Below are positions 8,342 through 17,858 of a stretch of DNA of 64,000 nucleotides, piece after piece (position 1 is the first letter of the stretch; every line of letters starts with the position of its first letter). Location of the stretch: NCBI GenBank assembly GCA_024642335.1, contig JAHEBH010000005.1:26652-90651 (forward strand). Reading direction: 5' to 3'. This stretch comes from Erythrobacter sp. GTDB taxonomy: Bacteria; Pseudomonadota; Alphaproteobacteria; Sphingomonadales; Sphingomonadaceae. A program made the position numbers and the translations under genes. A model generated the notes under the pieces. That model searched no databases. It was not told the DNA's origin and saw only the letters and a list, made by a program, of their open reading frames with translations.

Positions 8342-10002
8342 CACAGCTCCTTCGACAGCTTCTTGATGTCGATGTTCAATATCTGGTCGTTCTCCGCGTA
8401 ATCGACCGGACAATCGATCAAGTGCACGCCCGGCGTATCGCGGCAATAGGCGAGCGTTTCGCGCAGGTGCTCGCTGCTTTCTACGCGATGCCCCTGTGCG
8501 CCGAAGCTCTCGGCAAAGACCACGAAATCGGGGTTGCCATAGGTCAGGCCCCAGTCCTTGAAGCCCATATTGGCCTGCTTCCAGCGGATCATGCCATAGG
8601 CATCGTCGCGCAGGATAAGCACGGTCAGGTTGAGGCCGAGGCGCACCGCGGTCTCCATCTCCTGGTCGTTCATCATGAAGCCGCCATCGCCGCAGATCGC
8701 CATCACCTTGCGATCAGGATAGAGCATGGCGCTCATCATGGCAGAAGGCAGGCCCGCCCCCATGGTCGCCAGCGCATTGTCGAGCAGCACTGTGTTGGGA
8801 AGATACGCCTCATAGCCGCGCGCGAACCAGATCTTGTAGACGCCATTGTCGAGGCAGATGATCCCGTCGTGCGGCATGCAATCGCGCACCTGCTGCACAA
8901 GATGCGGCGGGAAGATCGGGAAGCGCGTGTCGCCCGCCAGAGCGCTGGTATGCTCCACCTCCGCCTTGCGATAGGCGAGCATGTGGTCAAAGTTCCAACT
9001 GCGGTTGGGCGTGATGTCTTCCTTCATTTGCCAGATGGCATTGGCGATATCACCGATCACCTCGATTTGCGGGAAGTAGACAGGATCCACTTCCGCCGTG
9101 CGGCTGGACACGTGGATGACCTTTGGCCCGCCGGGCTTCATGAAGAATGGCGGCTTCTCAATCACGTCATGCCCGACATTGATGATGCAGTCCGAATCCT
9201 CCACCGCGCGGTGGACAAAATCGCCCGCTGACAATGCCGCGCAGCCGAGGAAGAGCGGGTGGCGTTCATCGATCACACCCTTGCCCATCTGTGTGGTGAG
9301 GAAGGGGATGCCCGTCTTCTCGACGAATTGCAGCAGCATGCGCCCGGTCATCTTGCGATTGGCCCCGGCACCGATCACAAGGATTGGCGCCTTGGCTTTC
9401 TCGATAGCCTGCACCGCCTGCCGCACTGCCTTGGGTTCGGCGGAAGGACGGCGCGCGACCGAGCGCGGGATCGGCTTTGCATCGGTGTGTTCGTCGGCAA
9501 TGTCCTCGGGCAGTTCAAGATGCACCGCGCCGGGTTTCTCCTCCTCCGCCAGGCGATAGGCTTCGCGCACGCGGCTGGGGATGTTGTCACCCGCTGCCAG
9601 CTGGTGCGTATATTTGGTGATCGGATCCATCATCGCGACCACGTCGAGGATCTGGAAACGGCCCTGCTTGCTCTTCTTGATCGGCTTCTGGCCGGTGATC
9701 ATCATCATCGGCATGCCGCCCAGCTGGGCATAGGCCGCAGCCGTCACTAAGTTGGTCGCGCCTGGGCCGAGTGTGGCAATGCAGACACCGGTCTTGCCTG
9801 TGTGGCGACCATAGGTGGCGGCCATGAAACCCGCGCCCTGCTCATGCCTGGTGAGGATTAGCCTGATCTTGTCCGAACGGGAAAGGGAATCGAGAAAATC
9901 GAGATTTTCCTCTCCCGGAACGCCAAAGATATACTCGCAACCCTCTTCTTCCAGACACTGGATGAAAAGATCCGATGCTTTCTGTTTGCCGTTTTCCGCC
10001 AT
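8341..10002 (-). CDS. ThDP-dependent enzyme, acetolactate synthase large-subunit family
   Basis: A 553-residue enzyme of the pyruvate oxidase/acetolactate synthase superfamily. It has the catalytic Glu (E54 in TRHEQGAG), a central domain, and the ThDP/Mg motif starting at ICGDGGFMMNDQE. The ATG at 10002 is chosen over an earlier start at 10143 because the FGVPGEEN segment then falls at the usual distance. No small regulatory subunit gene is adjacent, so a catabolic synthase or a 2-oxoacid decarboxylase is as likely as the biosynthetic enzyme. It overlaps the aldehyde dehydrogenase, and a 2-hydroxyacid dehydrogenase follows upstream in the same direction. Confidence 0.8.
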   Translation of the reverse strand: MAENGKQKASDLFIQCLEEEGCEYIFGVPGEENLDFLDSLSRSDKIRLILTRHEQGAGFMAATYGRHTGKTGVCIATLGPGATNLVTAAAYAQLGGMPMMMITGQKPIKKSKQGRFQILDVVAMMDPITKYTHQLAAGDNIPSRVREAYRLAEEEKPGAVHLELPEDIADEHTDAKPIPRSVARRPSAEPKAVRQAVQAIEKAKAPILVIGAGANRKMTGRMLLQFVEKTGIPFLTTQMGKGVIDERHPLFLGCAALSAGDFVHRAVEDSDCIINVGHDVIEKPPFFMKPGGPKVIHVSSRTAEVDPVYFPQIEVIGDIANAIWQMKEDITPNRSWNFDHMLAYRKAEVEHTSALAGDTRFPIFPPHLVQQVRDCMPHDGIICLDNGVYKIWFARGYEAYLPNTVLLDNALATMGAGLPSAMMSAMLYPDRKVMAICGDGGFMMNDQEMETAVRLGLNLTVLILRDDAYGMIRWKQANMGFKDWGLTYGNPDFVVFAESFGAQGHRVESSEHLRETLAYCRDTPGVHLIDCPVDYAENDQILNIDIKKLSKEL

Positions 10003-10079
10003 GTTCCGTGATCCCCCCAATGGGCTTGCCAAACCAAGCCTCTGGGAAGCGTAACAGAGGTTGAAACGGGAGTCAGTCG

Positions 10080-11030
10080 CTAATAGCCCAATGCCAGATC
10101 GACCTGCGAGACCATAGGTTCGCCGCGCAGAAAGTGCCCACAATTCTCGATGAAGCGCTGCGCCGCCACCTTGCGGTTGGCCTCAGTCGGCAGGCCGGCC
10201 ATGTGCATGGTGATGTGGCAGTTGGGCGTGTCCCACAACGGGTGCTCGGGCGGCAGGGGCTCAGGATCGGTCAGGTCGAGGATGGCCCCGCCCAGCCTGC
10301 CACGAAGCAGCGCCGCCATCAGCGCATCCTGGTCCACAATATCGGCGCGCGCGACATTCACCAGCACGGCGTCCTGCTTCATCGCGGCGATCACATCAGC
10401 ATCGATCATGCCGCACGTCTCTGGCGTACCGGGCATGGCGAGCACCACCCAGTCGAATTCGCCGATCCGGCTGCGCCATTCCTCGGGGCCGAGAGCGCCC
10501 TCGCCCCCGCTGCGGCGCACGGGAGTAACCTCGGCGCGGAAACTGGAGAGCATGCGCCCCACCGCCTGTCCGATTTCGCCATAACCCATGATCAACACCT
10601 TGCTGCCGGCCAGCTCACGCTTGCCTTCCACGCTGGGTGCCAGCCACTCGTGCCGGTCCGCGGCGCGCACGATATCGGCATGGCCGCGCGCAAAGGCGAG
10701 CATGGCCATCAGGGCAAATTCGGCCACCGCATTGGAAGTGAAACCTGATCCATTGGTCAACTGGACGCCACGCGATCGCAGGTCAGCCAAGGGCATCCAG
10801 TCAACTCCCGCGAATATGGTGTTCAGCCATTCGAGATTGGTGGACCGACGGATGGATTCGAGCGGGGCTGACTTGTCGAACATGTCGAACCAGCCGATTT
10901 CCGCCTGCGGCGCGAGCTCGACCATCTGCTCGCCAGTTTCCCACCACAACGCTTCGATCCCGTCGGGAAGCTGCCCTTCCAGCAAAGGCCGGATAACGGC
11001 GGGAAGGACGGCAATGGTCACAACTGCCAT
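10080..11030 (-). CDS. D-2-hydroxyacid dehydrogenase family protein
   Basis: A 316-residue NAD(P)-dependent oxidoreductase. The Rossmann motif is MGYGEIGQAVG, and the catalytic Arg, Glu and His appear in LVNVARADIV, DPEPLPPEHP and ITMHMAG. The usual proline before the His region is a Met here. It would interconvert a 2-oxoacid and a D-2-hydroxyacid; substrate unknown. The ATG at 11030 follows GGTTGGGA and overlaps the end of cysS by 13 nt; a TTG at 11036 is an alternative. Same strand as the ThDP enzyme and aldehyde dehydrogenase, 77 nt upstream of them. Confidence 0.85.
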   Translation of the reverse strand: MAVVTIAVLPAVIRPLLEGQLPDGIEALWWETGEQMVELAPQAEIGWFDMFDKSAPLESIRRSTNLEWLNTIFAGVDWMPLADLRSRGVQLTNGSGFTSNAVAEFALMAMLAFARGHADIVRAADRHEWLAPSVEGKRELAGSKVLIMGYGEIGQAVGRMLSSFRAEVTPVRRSGGEGALGPEEWRSRIGEFDWVVLAMPGTPETCGMIDADVIAAMKQDAVLVNVARADIVDQDALMAALLRGRLGGAILDLTDPEPLPPEHPLWDTPNCHITMHMAGLPTEANRKVAAQRFIENCGHFLRGEPMVSQVDLALGY

Positions 11031-12505
11031 TCCCAACCCAGCGGGTCGCCATCCATCACTTCGACACCCTTGGCGGATAATTCATCGCGCAGGGCATCGG
11101 AGGTGGCGAAATCCTTCGCCGCACGCGCTTCCTTGCGGCGAGCCATGATGTCCTCGATCTCCGCTTCCGAAGTTGCCACACCCTTGGGCCGGATGCGCAG
11201 CTCCGCACGGTCCAGCGTCATGACGCCAAGGCCAAGCACGGCATCCATCGCGGCGAGAACCTGCAACTTATGCACCGGGTCCATCTTCTTCATGCCCAGC
11301 ACTTCCTCGAACACGGTGAGGGCCTGGGGCGAGCCCAAATCGTCTGAAATCGCCTCATCAAAGCGCGCGAGGAACGGCAGCAGCGCGCCGCCAATCCGGT
11401 CATGCGCTTCGCCCAACGTCCAGCCACCCTCCGGCTCCTTCGGCAGCGCATCCGCTCGCGCCTTTGTGTTCGCCACGCCCATCAGGATGCGCTTGAGCCG
11501 CGTCAGCGAGGCCTCAAGGCCTTCCCAGCTGAATTCCAGCTCGCTGCGGTAATGGGCCTGCAGGCACATCAAGCGGTAGGCGAGCGGGTGGTAGCCCTTG
11601 TCCATCAGCAACTGCAGCCGCAGGAATTCGCCCGCACTCTTGCTCATCTTGCCGCTGCGCTCGACGAGGAAATTGTTGTGCATCCAGATGCGCGCGCCGC
11701 TGTTCGCCGCCTCGCCAAGTGAGCCACAGCCGCAAAAAGCCTGGTTCTGCGCGATCTCGTTCGGGTGGTGGATTTCGCGGTGGTCGATCCCGCCAGTATG
11801 GATATCGAAGGGAAAGCCGAGCAGCTTGCCGCTCATCACGCTGCATTCGAGATGCCAGCCGGGAGCGCCCTTGCCCCACGGCGAATCCCATTCCATCTGC
11901 CGCTTCTCGCCCCGGGGAGTCTTGCGCCAGATGGCGAAGTCGGCAGCATTGCGCTTGCCTTCGACCGTGTCGATGCGGCCTTCACCCTCTTCAGTCACCG
12001 CACGGGCGAGCCGCCCGTAATCCTCGACGGTAGAGACATCGAAATAGAGGCCGCTCTCGAGCTCGTAGCAATGCTTGTCCGCAATGCTCTCAGCGAATTC
12101 CAGCATCTCGTCGATATAGTCCGTGGCGACAGACCAATGCGCCGGCTGGCGAATGTTGAGCGCCTTCACATCGGCCCAATAGGCCTCAGTATAATGCTTC
12201 GCGATGTCCCAGATGGACTGCGCGCGTTCCGCAGCCATCTTCTCCATCTTGTCCTCGCCCGCATCGGCATCGTCCGTCAGGTGCCCGACATCGGTGATGT
12301 TGATGACATGGGTGAGCTTGTAGCCCTTCCAGCTCAGCGTGCGGCCCAACAGGTCGGCAAACACATAGGCGCGCATGTTGCCGATGTGCGGATAGTTATA
12401 GACCGTCGGCCCGCAGGTATAAACGCGCGCCTCACGCGCGTGGACGGGCTGGAAGTCCTCCAGCTTGCGGGTCAGCGAATTGAACAGGTGCAGCGGCGTG
12501 GTCAT
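11018..12505 (-). CDS. cysS: Cysteinyl-tRNA synthetase
   Basis: A 495-residue class I aminoacyl-tRNA synthetase that charges tRNA-Cys. The HIGH box is PHIGN at 39-43, next to the zinc ligand Cys31 in CGPTVYNY; the KMSKS loop is SGKMSKSAGEF. Further zinc ligands lie in WHLECSVMS and HHPNE. Length and C-terminal helical domain are typical. It ends by overlapping the start of the 2-hydroxyacid dehydrogenase gene. Confidence 0.97.
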   Translation of the reverse strand: MTTPLHLFNSLTRKLEDFQPVHAREARVYTCGPTVYNYPHIGNMRAYVFADLLGRTLSWKGYKLTHVINITDVGHLTDDADAGEDKMEKMAAERAQSIWDIAKHYTEAYWADVKALNIRQPAHWSVATDYIDEMLEFAESIADKHCYELESGLYFDVSTVEDYGRLARAVTEEGEGRIDTVEGKRNAADFAIWRKTPRGEKRQMEWDSPWGKGAPGWHLECSVMSGKLLGFPFDIHTGGIDHREIHHPNEIAQNQAFCGCGSLGEAANSGARIWMHNNFLVERSGKMSKSAGEFLRLQLLMDKGYHPLAYRLMCLQAHYRSELEFSWEGLEASLTRLKRILMGVANTKARADALPKEPEGGWTLGEAHDRIGGALLPFLARFDEAISDDLGSPQALTVFEEVLGMKKMDPVHKLQVLAAMDAVLGLGVMTLDRAELRIRPKGVATSEAEIEDIMARRKEARAAKDFATSDALRDELSAKGVEVMDGDPLGWEWQL

Positions 12506-12550
12506 GGGTTGGCGCTTTGGCGGGATTTGGCCTTGGTGGTCAAGCGCTGG

Positions 12551-13057
12551 CTATCCCCACTCCGGCAATTGCACCCCGACAAGGTCCCAGCCAAGCCCGT
12601 CACGCTCGAACTGCATCACCGGCCCCGGGCTTCCGTCGTCATAGGTTGAGACGCCGCGAAAACTGCCAAGACCACCGCGCTCGACATCCCAGGTGAGCTT
12701 CTGCCCGCGCGAACCTTGCGGAACCATTTGCGCGGTGAAACCGCCAATGGTGACCACATTGGCAAGGCCTTGCGGTGTCAGGGCAACATCCACAGCGCTT
12801 TCTGCAAGTTCGCCTACAATAGCGCCGCCGATCTGCGTCAACAGACCGCCATCCTGCGTCCGCGCATCTATCGCCTCGCGCATCTGCGCCTGCGTGCCTT
12901 CGCGGAGCTGTTCGAAATCGATGCGCTCGTCCAGCTCCTCCAGATCGCGCTCCTTCGCCGCTTCGACGATCCCGTTCATCGCCAACCATGGCGAGGCGAG
13001 ATACCAGCCGCCGAAAAGGGCCAAAGCGAACAGGATCAGTGAGAGGACCTTCTTCAT
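12551..13057 (-). CDS. DUF2939-type exported protein
   Basis: A 168-residue protein with an N-terminal hydrophobic segment after MKKV (about residues 4-26), acting as signal or anchor. The rest fits the DUF2939 pattern: SPWLAMNGIVEAAKERDLEELDE, a helical repeat of unknown function. The ATG at 13057 is used; a longer reading from 13198 lacks a sensible N-terminus and runs into the divergent gene. It is 45 nt upstream of cysS on the same strand. No enzymatic motif is visible. Confidence 0.7.
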   Translation of the reverse strand: MKKVLSLILFALALFGGWYLASPWLAMNGIVEAAKERDLEELDERIDFEQLREGTQAQMREAIDARTQDGGLLTQIGGAIVGELAESAVDVALTPQGLANVVTIGGFTAQMVPQGSRGQKLTWDVERGGLGSFRGVSTYDDGSPGPVMQFERDGLGWDLVGVQLPEWG

Positions 13058-13122
13058 ATGACTTTTCTTGCCAAGCGCCGCGCTTGTGGGCAAGTCTTGA
13101 GCACAAATTGGGGGTTGAAGGC

Positions 13123-13722
13123 ATGTCGGACGAGGTAGCAAAGCCAGCCAAGCCGCTGACGCAAATTTTTCATCGTGAGCGGGTCGAGTATTGGGCACTG
13201 GTAGCAGAGATTGTTGCGGCGTTTGCTGTCGTGCTTTCGCTGGTTTTCGTTGGCTTGCAAGTTCGAGCCAGCAATTTCATTTCGGCTCGTGAGGAACTCA
13301 ATTCTTCGCTTGAGCAATCCTCGAGCGTTCGTCGATCAATTTATCAAGACCGTTCTACTGCCCTACTCTTTGTTTCAGGCATGGCTGCACCGCAGGATCT
13401 CGACCGGGCTGACAGGCTTAGGTTCAAATACCTTATGGACGAACAGTCTTGGTCGATTTTCGCGCTTTGGATTCGCCATCAAGAGAGCGAGCCCGATTAT
13501 CCGCTTAGCGCATTGAACGATCTGGCAGGGTTCATGTGTACTCCGGGCGGTCTTGCCTACTGGAACAACGCAAGACACGAATTGGACCCGAATTACGCTG
13601 CCGCTGTCGAGGAAATGGCTGTGGCGCTCACACTTGCGGACGGAGCACCCTGTGATCTCTCAACCACGACAGTACCCCTGATGCAAATACCTCACCGGAC
13701 AGAACTGCCGCCGGTCGAGTAA
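13123..13722 (+). CDS. Hypothetical single-pass membrane protein
   Basis: A 199-residue protein with one strong membrane segment (about residues 23-47, ALVAEIVAAFAVVLSLVFVG), followed by RASNFISAREE and a soluble helical domain. Comparable proteins of unknown function with a VAEIVAAFAVVLSL-type segment occur in many proteobacteria. The ATG at 13123 follows GGGGGTTGAAGG; a longer upstream reading overlaps the divergent gene. Codon use looks more AT-rich than its neighbours (many TTT, ATT, TCG and CGT codons), which suggests recent acquisition. It ends immediately before the convergent cobT stop. Confidence 0.65.
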   Translation: MSDEVAKPAKPLTQIFHRERVEYWALVAEIVAAFAVVLSLVFVGLQVRASNFISAREELNSSLEQSSSVRRSIYQDRSTALLFVSGMAAPQDLDRADRLRFKYLMDEQSWSIFALWIRHQESEPDYPLSALNDLAGFMCTPGGLAYWNNARHELDPNYAAAVEEMAVALTLADGAPCDLSTTTVPLMQIPHRTELPPVE

Positions 13723-15543
13723 TCACTCCACCTCGAATAGATCCGCCAGCTGCTCGATAATGGTGCCGCCGAGCTGTTCCACATCCATGATCGTCACGGC
13801 CTTCTTGTAATAGCGGGTCACGTCATGGCCGATGCCGATGGCGACAAGCTGGACGGGTGATTGCTTCTCGATCCATTCGATCACCTTGCGCAGATGCGTT
13901 TCGAGATAGCCGGCATTGTTCACGCTGAGCGTTGAATCGTCGACCGGTGCGCCGTCAGAAATCACCATCAGGATGCGGCGGTCTTCGGGGCGGGCGAGCA
14001 GGCGGTCATGCGCCCACAGCAGCGCCTCACCGTCGATATTCTCTTTCAGCAGGCCCTCGCGCATCATCAGGCCGAGATTGCGGCGCGCGCGGCGCATGGG
14101 CTCATCCGCCTTCTTGTAGATGATGTGCCGCAGGTCGTTGAGGCGTCCGGGACTTTGCGGTTTGCCATCGGCCAGCCAACGCTCGCGCGATTGGCCGCCT
14201 TTCCAGGCGCGGGTGGTGAAGCCGAGGATTTCCACCTTCACCCCGCAGCGCTCCAGCGTGCGCGCCATGATATCCGCGCTGATCGCGGCGATGGATATCG
14301 GCCGCCCGCGCATACTGCCGGAATTGTCGATCAGCAGGGTAACAACGGTGTCCTTGAACTCCTGGTCCCGCTCGATCTTGTAGGAGAGCGAATGGCCGGG
14401 GCTGACGACCACGCGGGCGAGCCTTGCAGCATCGAGCAGCCCCTCTTCCTGGTCGAAATCCCAGCTGCGGTTCTGCTGCGCCATCAGGCGCCGCTGGAGG
14501 CGGTTGGCAAGGCGCGTGACCACGCCTGCGAGCCCTGCCAGCTGGCTGTCGAGATAGGCGCGCAGCCGGTCCAGCTCCTCGTAATCGCACAGGTCCTGTG
14601 CTTCGACCACTTCGTCAAAAGCTTCGGTGAAGACCTTGTAATCAAAGGTTTCGGGCAAGTCCGTCCATGGCCGGTTGGGGCGCACGGGCATCATGCCCTC
14701 TTCGCCGTCATCGCCCGGCTCTCCCTCGGTCATCTCGGTTTCTTGCTCGACCTGCTCGGTCTCGTCGGATTCGCCCTCGGCGTCGCTCTGCTCGCCTGCG
14801 ATCTGCTGTTGCTGGCTGTCCTGATCGATCTGGTCGTCATCGCCGTCCTGATCGCTCTGGTCCTCGCCGTCCTCATCCTCGCCGGAATCGTCATCGGCCT
14901 CGTCCGGCTCGTCCTGCGTGTGGACCAGCTCGAGGTGGCGCAGCATGTCGATGCAGAGCGTCTGGAAGGCCTTCTGATCATCCAGCGAGAGCGCAAGGCG
15001 CTCGAAATCCTCGCCCGCACTCTCCTCGATCCAGTCGCGCACGAGCTCGACGCCCTGGCTGGCGACTTCGGGCACCGGCTGGCCGGTCAGCTTCTCACGC
15101 AGCAGCAAGGCCAGCGCCGTCTGCACAGGCACCTCCTCGGCAGTCTCGGCGCGGGTGATGGGATCGGCGGCAATGCGCACATCCATCGAGGCATCGAGGT
15201 TTGCGCGCATGCCGGCGAAATTGTTCGCCCCCAGCGCCTCGTAACGCACCATTTCCACCGCGTCGTAACAGGCACGCGCGGCTGGCTCGATCGGCGCGTG
15301 GCGCATGTGCAGCGCATCGTTGTGATGGCGCATACGCAGTGCGAAACTGTCGGCAAAGCCGCGCGCGGTCGCCGCCTGTTCGGGCGGCAGGGCACGGCCC
15401 GGCATGGGCACGCGGATATTCTTGCCCTGGACTGTGGGTGTATCCGCCGTCCAGCCCACCTCCGCCTCAGGCTCATGCCCGATGGCGCGCGCGGCACCGG
15501 TCAGTGCGAGCTTGAAGCGATCGAGGGGAGATTCGTTGGCCAT
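13723..15543 (-). CDS. cobT: Aerobic cobaltochelatase subunit CobT
   Basis: A 606-residue protein of the aerobic cobaltochelatase, which inserts cobalt into hydrogenobyrinic acid diamide with CobN and CobS. The C-terminal von Willebrand A domain has the MIDAS motif [10 protein letters not shown] long acidic linker rich in Asp, Glu and Gln lies near residues 215-280, as is common in CobT. CobS and CobN are not in this window, so the partners are encoded elsewhere. The start at 15543 begins [11 protein letters not shown], typical of the family. Confidence 0.92.
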   Translation of the reverse strand: MANESPLDRFKLALTGAARAIGHEPEAEVGWTADTPTVQGKNIRVPMPGRALPPEQAATARGFADSFALRMRHHNDALHMRHAPIEPAARACYDAVEMVRYEALGANNFAGMRANLDASMDVRIAADPITRAETAEEVPVQTALALLLREKLTGQPVPEVASQGVELVRDWIEESAGEDFERLALSLDDQKAFQTLCIDMLRHLELVHTQDEPDEADDDSGEDEDGEDQSDQDGDDDQIDQDSQQQQIAGEQSDAEGESDETEQVEQETEMTEGEPGDDGEEGMMPVRPNRPWTDLPETFDYKVFTEAFDEVVEAQDLCDYEELDRLRAYLDSQLAGLAGVVTRLANRLQRRLMAQQNRSWDFDQEEGLLDAARLARVVVSPGHSLSYKIERDQEFKDTVVTLLIDNSGSMRGRPISIAAISADIMARTLERCGVKVEILGFTTRAWKGGQSRERWLADGKPQSPGRLNDLRHIIYKKADEPMRRARRNLGLMMREGLLKENIDGEALLWAHDRLLARPEDRRILMVISDGAPVDDSTLSVNNAGYLETHLRKVIEWIEKQSPVQLVAIGIGHDVTRYYKKAVTIMDVEQLGGTIIEQLADLFEVE

Positions 15544-15683
15544 TGCCGCCCGCTATAAAGCCTCTCCCGGCCAGCGAAACCCCATCATGCCGGGATCACT
15601 TGGTCATATTGCGAAGCTGTCATCGATTTTCTGGCGCCGCGCGCTTGCAGCATCGCACTCTCACCGCCCATATCGGCAGCACG

Positions 15684-17849
15684 ATGAACCGCGCCCGCCT
15701 GCTCATATTCAATGCCGCGCTTGGACCGCTCGATTACCGCGTTCCGGACGGAATGGATGTACGTCCCGGCTCGGTCGTGGTCGCTCCCTTGGGTCCGCGG
15801 CAGATCGTCGGCATCGTGTGGGATCCGCAGTACCTGCCGGCGGATTCTGTTCCCGAAAGCAAGCTGCGCCCGCTCATCGGCGTGCTGCCGGTCCCACCGC
15901 TCAAGCCCGCTCTTATGCGGCTGATCGAATGGACGGCGGATTACTATTGCGCTTCGATGGCCAGTGTCGCGCGCATGGTGATCTCTAGCGGCGGGGCCTT
16001 GAAGGGCGCAGCCACCATGACCGAATATCGCCTTACCGGCGGCATGCCCGAGCGCATGACGCCGCAGCGGCAAGCGGCCATGGAAGCACTGGAGGGCGAG
16101 CAGGCCACCATCCGCGAGCTCTCTGGCATTGCCGGCGTATCCGAAGGTGTGCTGCGCGGCCTCGTCAACCAGGGCGTGCTGGAGCCGGTGGAGGTTGATT
16201 GTGATCGCCCCTATCCGCGTGCGGTCGCCAATTTCGATGTGCCCGAACTGAGCGAGGAACAGCGCGAAGTGGCAGACCGATTTGTCAGCGCGGTGAAGGC
16301 GCACAAGTTCGCGCCCTTCCTGCTCGATGGCGTGACCGGATCGGGCAAGACCGAAGTCTATTTCGAGGCAATCGCCGCAGCGATTAGGGAAGATCGGCAG
16401 GTCCTTGTCCTCTTGCCCGAAATTGCGCTTACAGAAGCCTTCCTCAAGCGCTTTGAAGCGCGTTTCGGTACCGCTCCGGTGCTGTGGCATTCCTCGCTCA
16501 AGGCAACCGAACGCCGCCGCGCCTGGCGTGCCATCGCCAGTGGCGAAGCACAGGTGGTAGTGGGTGCCCGTTCCGCCCTGTTCCTGCCCTATGACCGGCT
16601 CGGCCTGATCGTGGTCGATGAAGCGCATGAGATCAGCTTCAAGCAGGATGATGGCGTGCGCTACAACGCCCGCGACATCGCCGTGATGCGCGCAAGGTTC
16701 GAGGAATTGCCCGTGATCCTCGCCAGCGCCACGCCCGCGCTGGAAAGCCTGACGATGGCGGACCAGGGCATTTACGAGAAGCTGGTGCTGCCCAGCCGCT
16801 TCGGAGGCGCGGAACTGCCCGATATCGCCACGGTAGATCTGACAAAGGAAAAACCTCCCCGCCAGTGCTGGATCGCCCCGCCACTGGTCAAGGCGCTGGA
16901 GGAACGGCTGGAGCGCGGCGAGCAATCGCTGCTCTTCCTCAATCGCCGCGGCTATGCCCCTCTGACCTTGTGCCGCCATTGCGGGTATCGCTTCAAATGC
17001 CCCAATTGCAGCGCCTGGCTGGTCGAACACCGCCTGTCGCAACGCCTCGCCTGCCACCATTGCGGTCTGGAAACCGCCCCGCCCGATGCCTGCCCCGAAT
17101 GCGGTGAAAAGGATTGCCTCGTCGCCTGCGGCCCCGGAGTCGAGCGCATCGCCGACGAGGTGCGCGAGATTCTGCCCGATGCGAGGGTGGCCGTGATCAC
17201 CTCCGACACGCTCAATTCGCCAGAGAAGATTGCCCATTTCATCACCGCGATGGAGGAAGGCGCGATCGACGTGATCGTGGGCACACAGCTCGTCACCAAG
17301 GGCTTCCATTTCCCCGAACTGACGCTGGTTGGCGTGATCGATGCCGATCTGGGGCTGGAAGGCGGCGATCTCCGCGCGGCGGAACGGACATATCAGCAGA
17401 TCGCGCAAGTGGCTGGCCGCGCCGGTCGCGGAGACAAACATGGCGAAGTGCTGATCCAGACGCGCCACCCCGACGCGCCCGTCATCGCAGCACTCGCCGC
17501 TGGAGATCGCGACGCCTTCTACGAGGCGGAAACCGAGGCCCGCCGCCATGCAGGTGCCCCGCCCTTCGGCCGCTGGGCAGCGATCATCATTTCGAGCGAG
17601 GACGACAAGGAAGCGCGCGAGGCTGCCAACCGCATTGGCGCGTCGCGCCCCATGCTGGACGATGTGCAAATCCTCGGTCCGGCTCCGGCACCGCTGGCGC
17701 TGCTGCGCAACCGCTACCGCTATCGCCTGCTCATCAACGCCCGCCGCAGCGCCAATGTGCAGGATGTGATTCGGCAATGGTTGGGATCGCAGCAATTTGC
17801 TCCAGGCGTACGCGTCAACGTGGATATCGACCCCTACAGCTTCGTCTAG
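15684..17849 (+). CDS. priA: Primosomal protein N' (replication restart helicase)
   Basis: A 721-residue 3'-5' helicase that reloads the replisome at stalled forks. Walker A is GVTGSGKTEVYFE, Walker B is VVDEAHEISF, and the zinc cluster is seen as CRHCGYRFKCPNC, CHHCG and CPECG. The N-terminal 3'-DNA-end-binding domain begins ARLLIFNAALGPLDYRVP. The ATG at 15684 is used; the reading from 15543 overlaps the divergent cobT start and adds a non-conserved leader. It is separated from cobT by a 140-bp gap that must hold both promoters. Confidence 0.95.
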   Translation: MNRARLLIFNAALGPLDYRVPDGMDVRPGSVVVAPLGPRQIVGIVWDPQYLPADSVPESKLRPLIGVLPVPPLKPALMRLIEWTADYYCASMASVARMVISSGGALKGAATMTEYRLTGGMPERMTPQRQAAMEALEGEQATIRELSGIAGVSEGVLRGLVNQGVLEPVEVDCDRPYPRAVANFDVPELSEEQREVADRFVSAVKAHKFAPFLLDGVTGSGKTEVYFEAIAAAIREDRQVLVLLPEIALTEAFLKRFEARFGTAPVLWHSSLKATERRRAWRAIASGEAQVVVGARSALFLPYDRLGLIVVDEAHEISFKQDDGVRYNARDIAVMRARFEELPVILASATPALESLTMADQGIYEKLVLPSRFGGAELPDIATVDLTKEKPPRQCWIAPPLVKALEERLERGEQSLLFLNRRGYAPLTLCRHCGYRFKCPNCSAWLVEHRLSQRLACHHCGLETAPPDACPECGEKDCLVACGPGVERIADEVREILPDARVAVITSDTLNSPEKIAHFITAMEEGAIDVIVGTQLVTKGFHFPELTLVGVIDADLGLEGGDLRAAERTYQQIAQVAGRAGRGDKHGEVLIQTRHPDAPVIAALAAGDRDAFYEAETEARRHAGAPPFGRWAAIIISSEDDKEAREAANRIGASRPMLDDVQILGPAPAPLALLRNRYRYRLLINARRSANVQDVIRQWLGSQQFAPGVRVNVDIDPYSFV

Positions 17850-17858
17850 GCCATAAAC

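Noticed and set aside
14008..15558. Long plus-strand frame opposite cobT
   Set aside because: The minus strand encodes CobT with a MIDAS motif; the plus frame is a composition artefact of the acidic linker and GC-rich codons.
15585..17795. Very long minus-strand open frame opposite priA
   Set aside because: A shadow of high-GC coding sequence; the product has no motif, while the plus strand encodes clear PriA.
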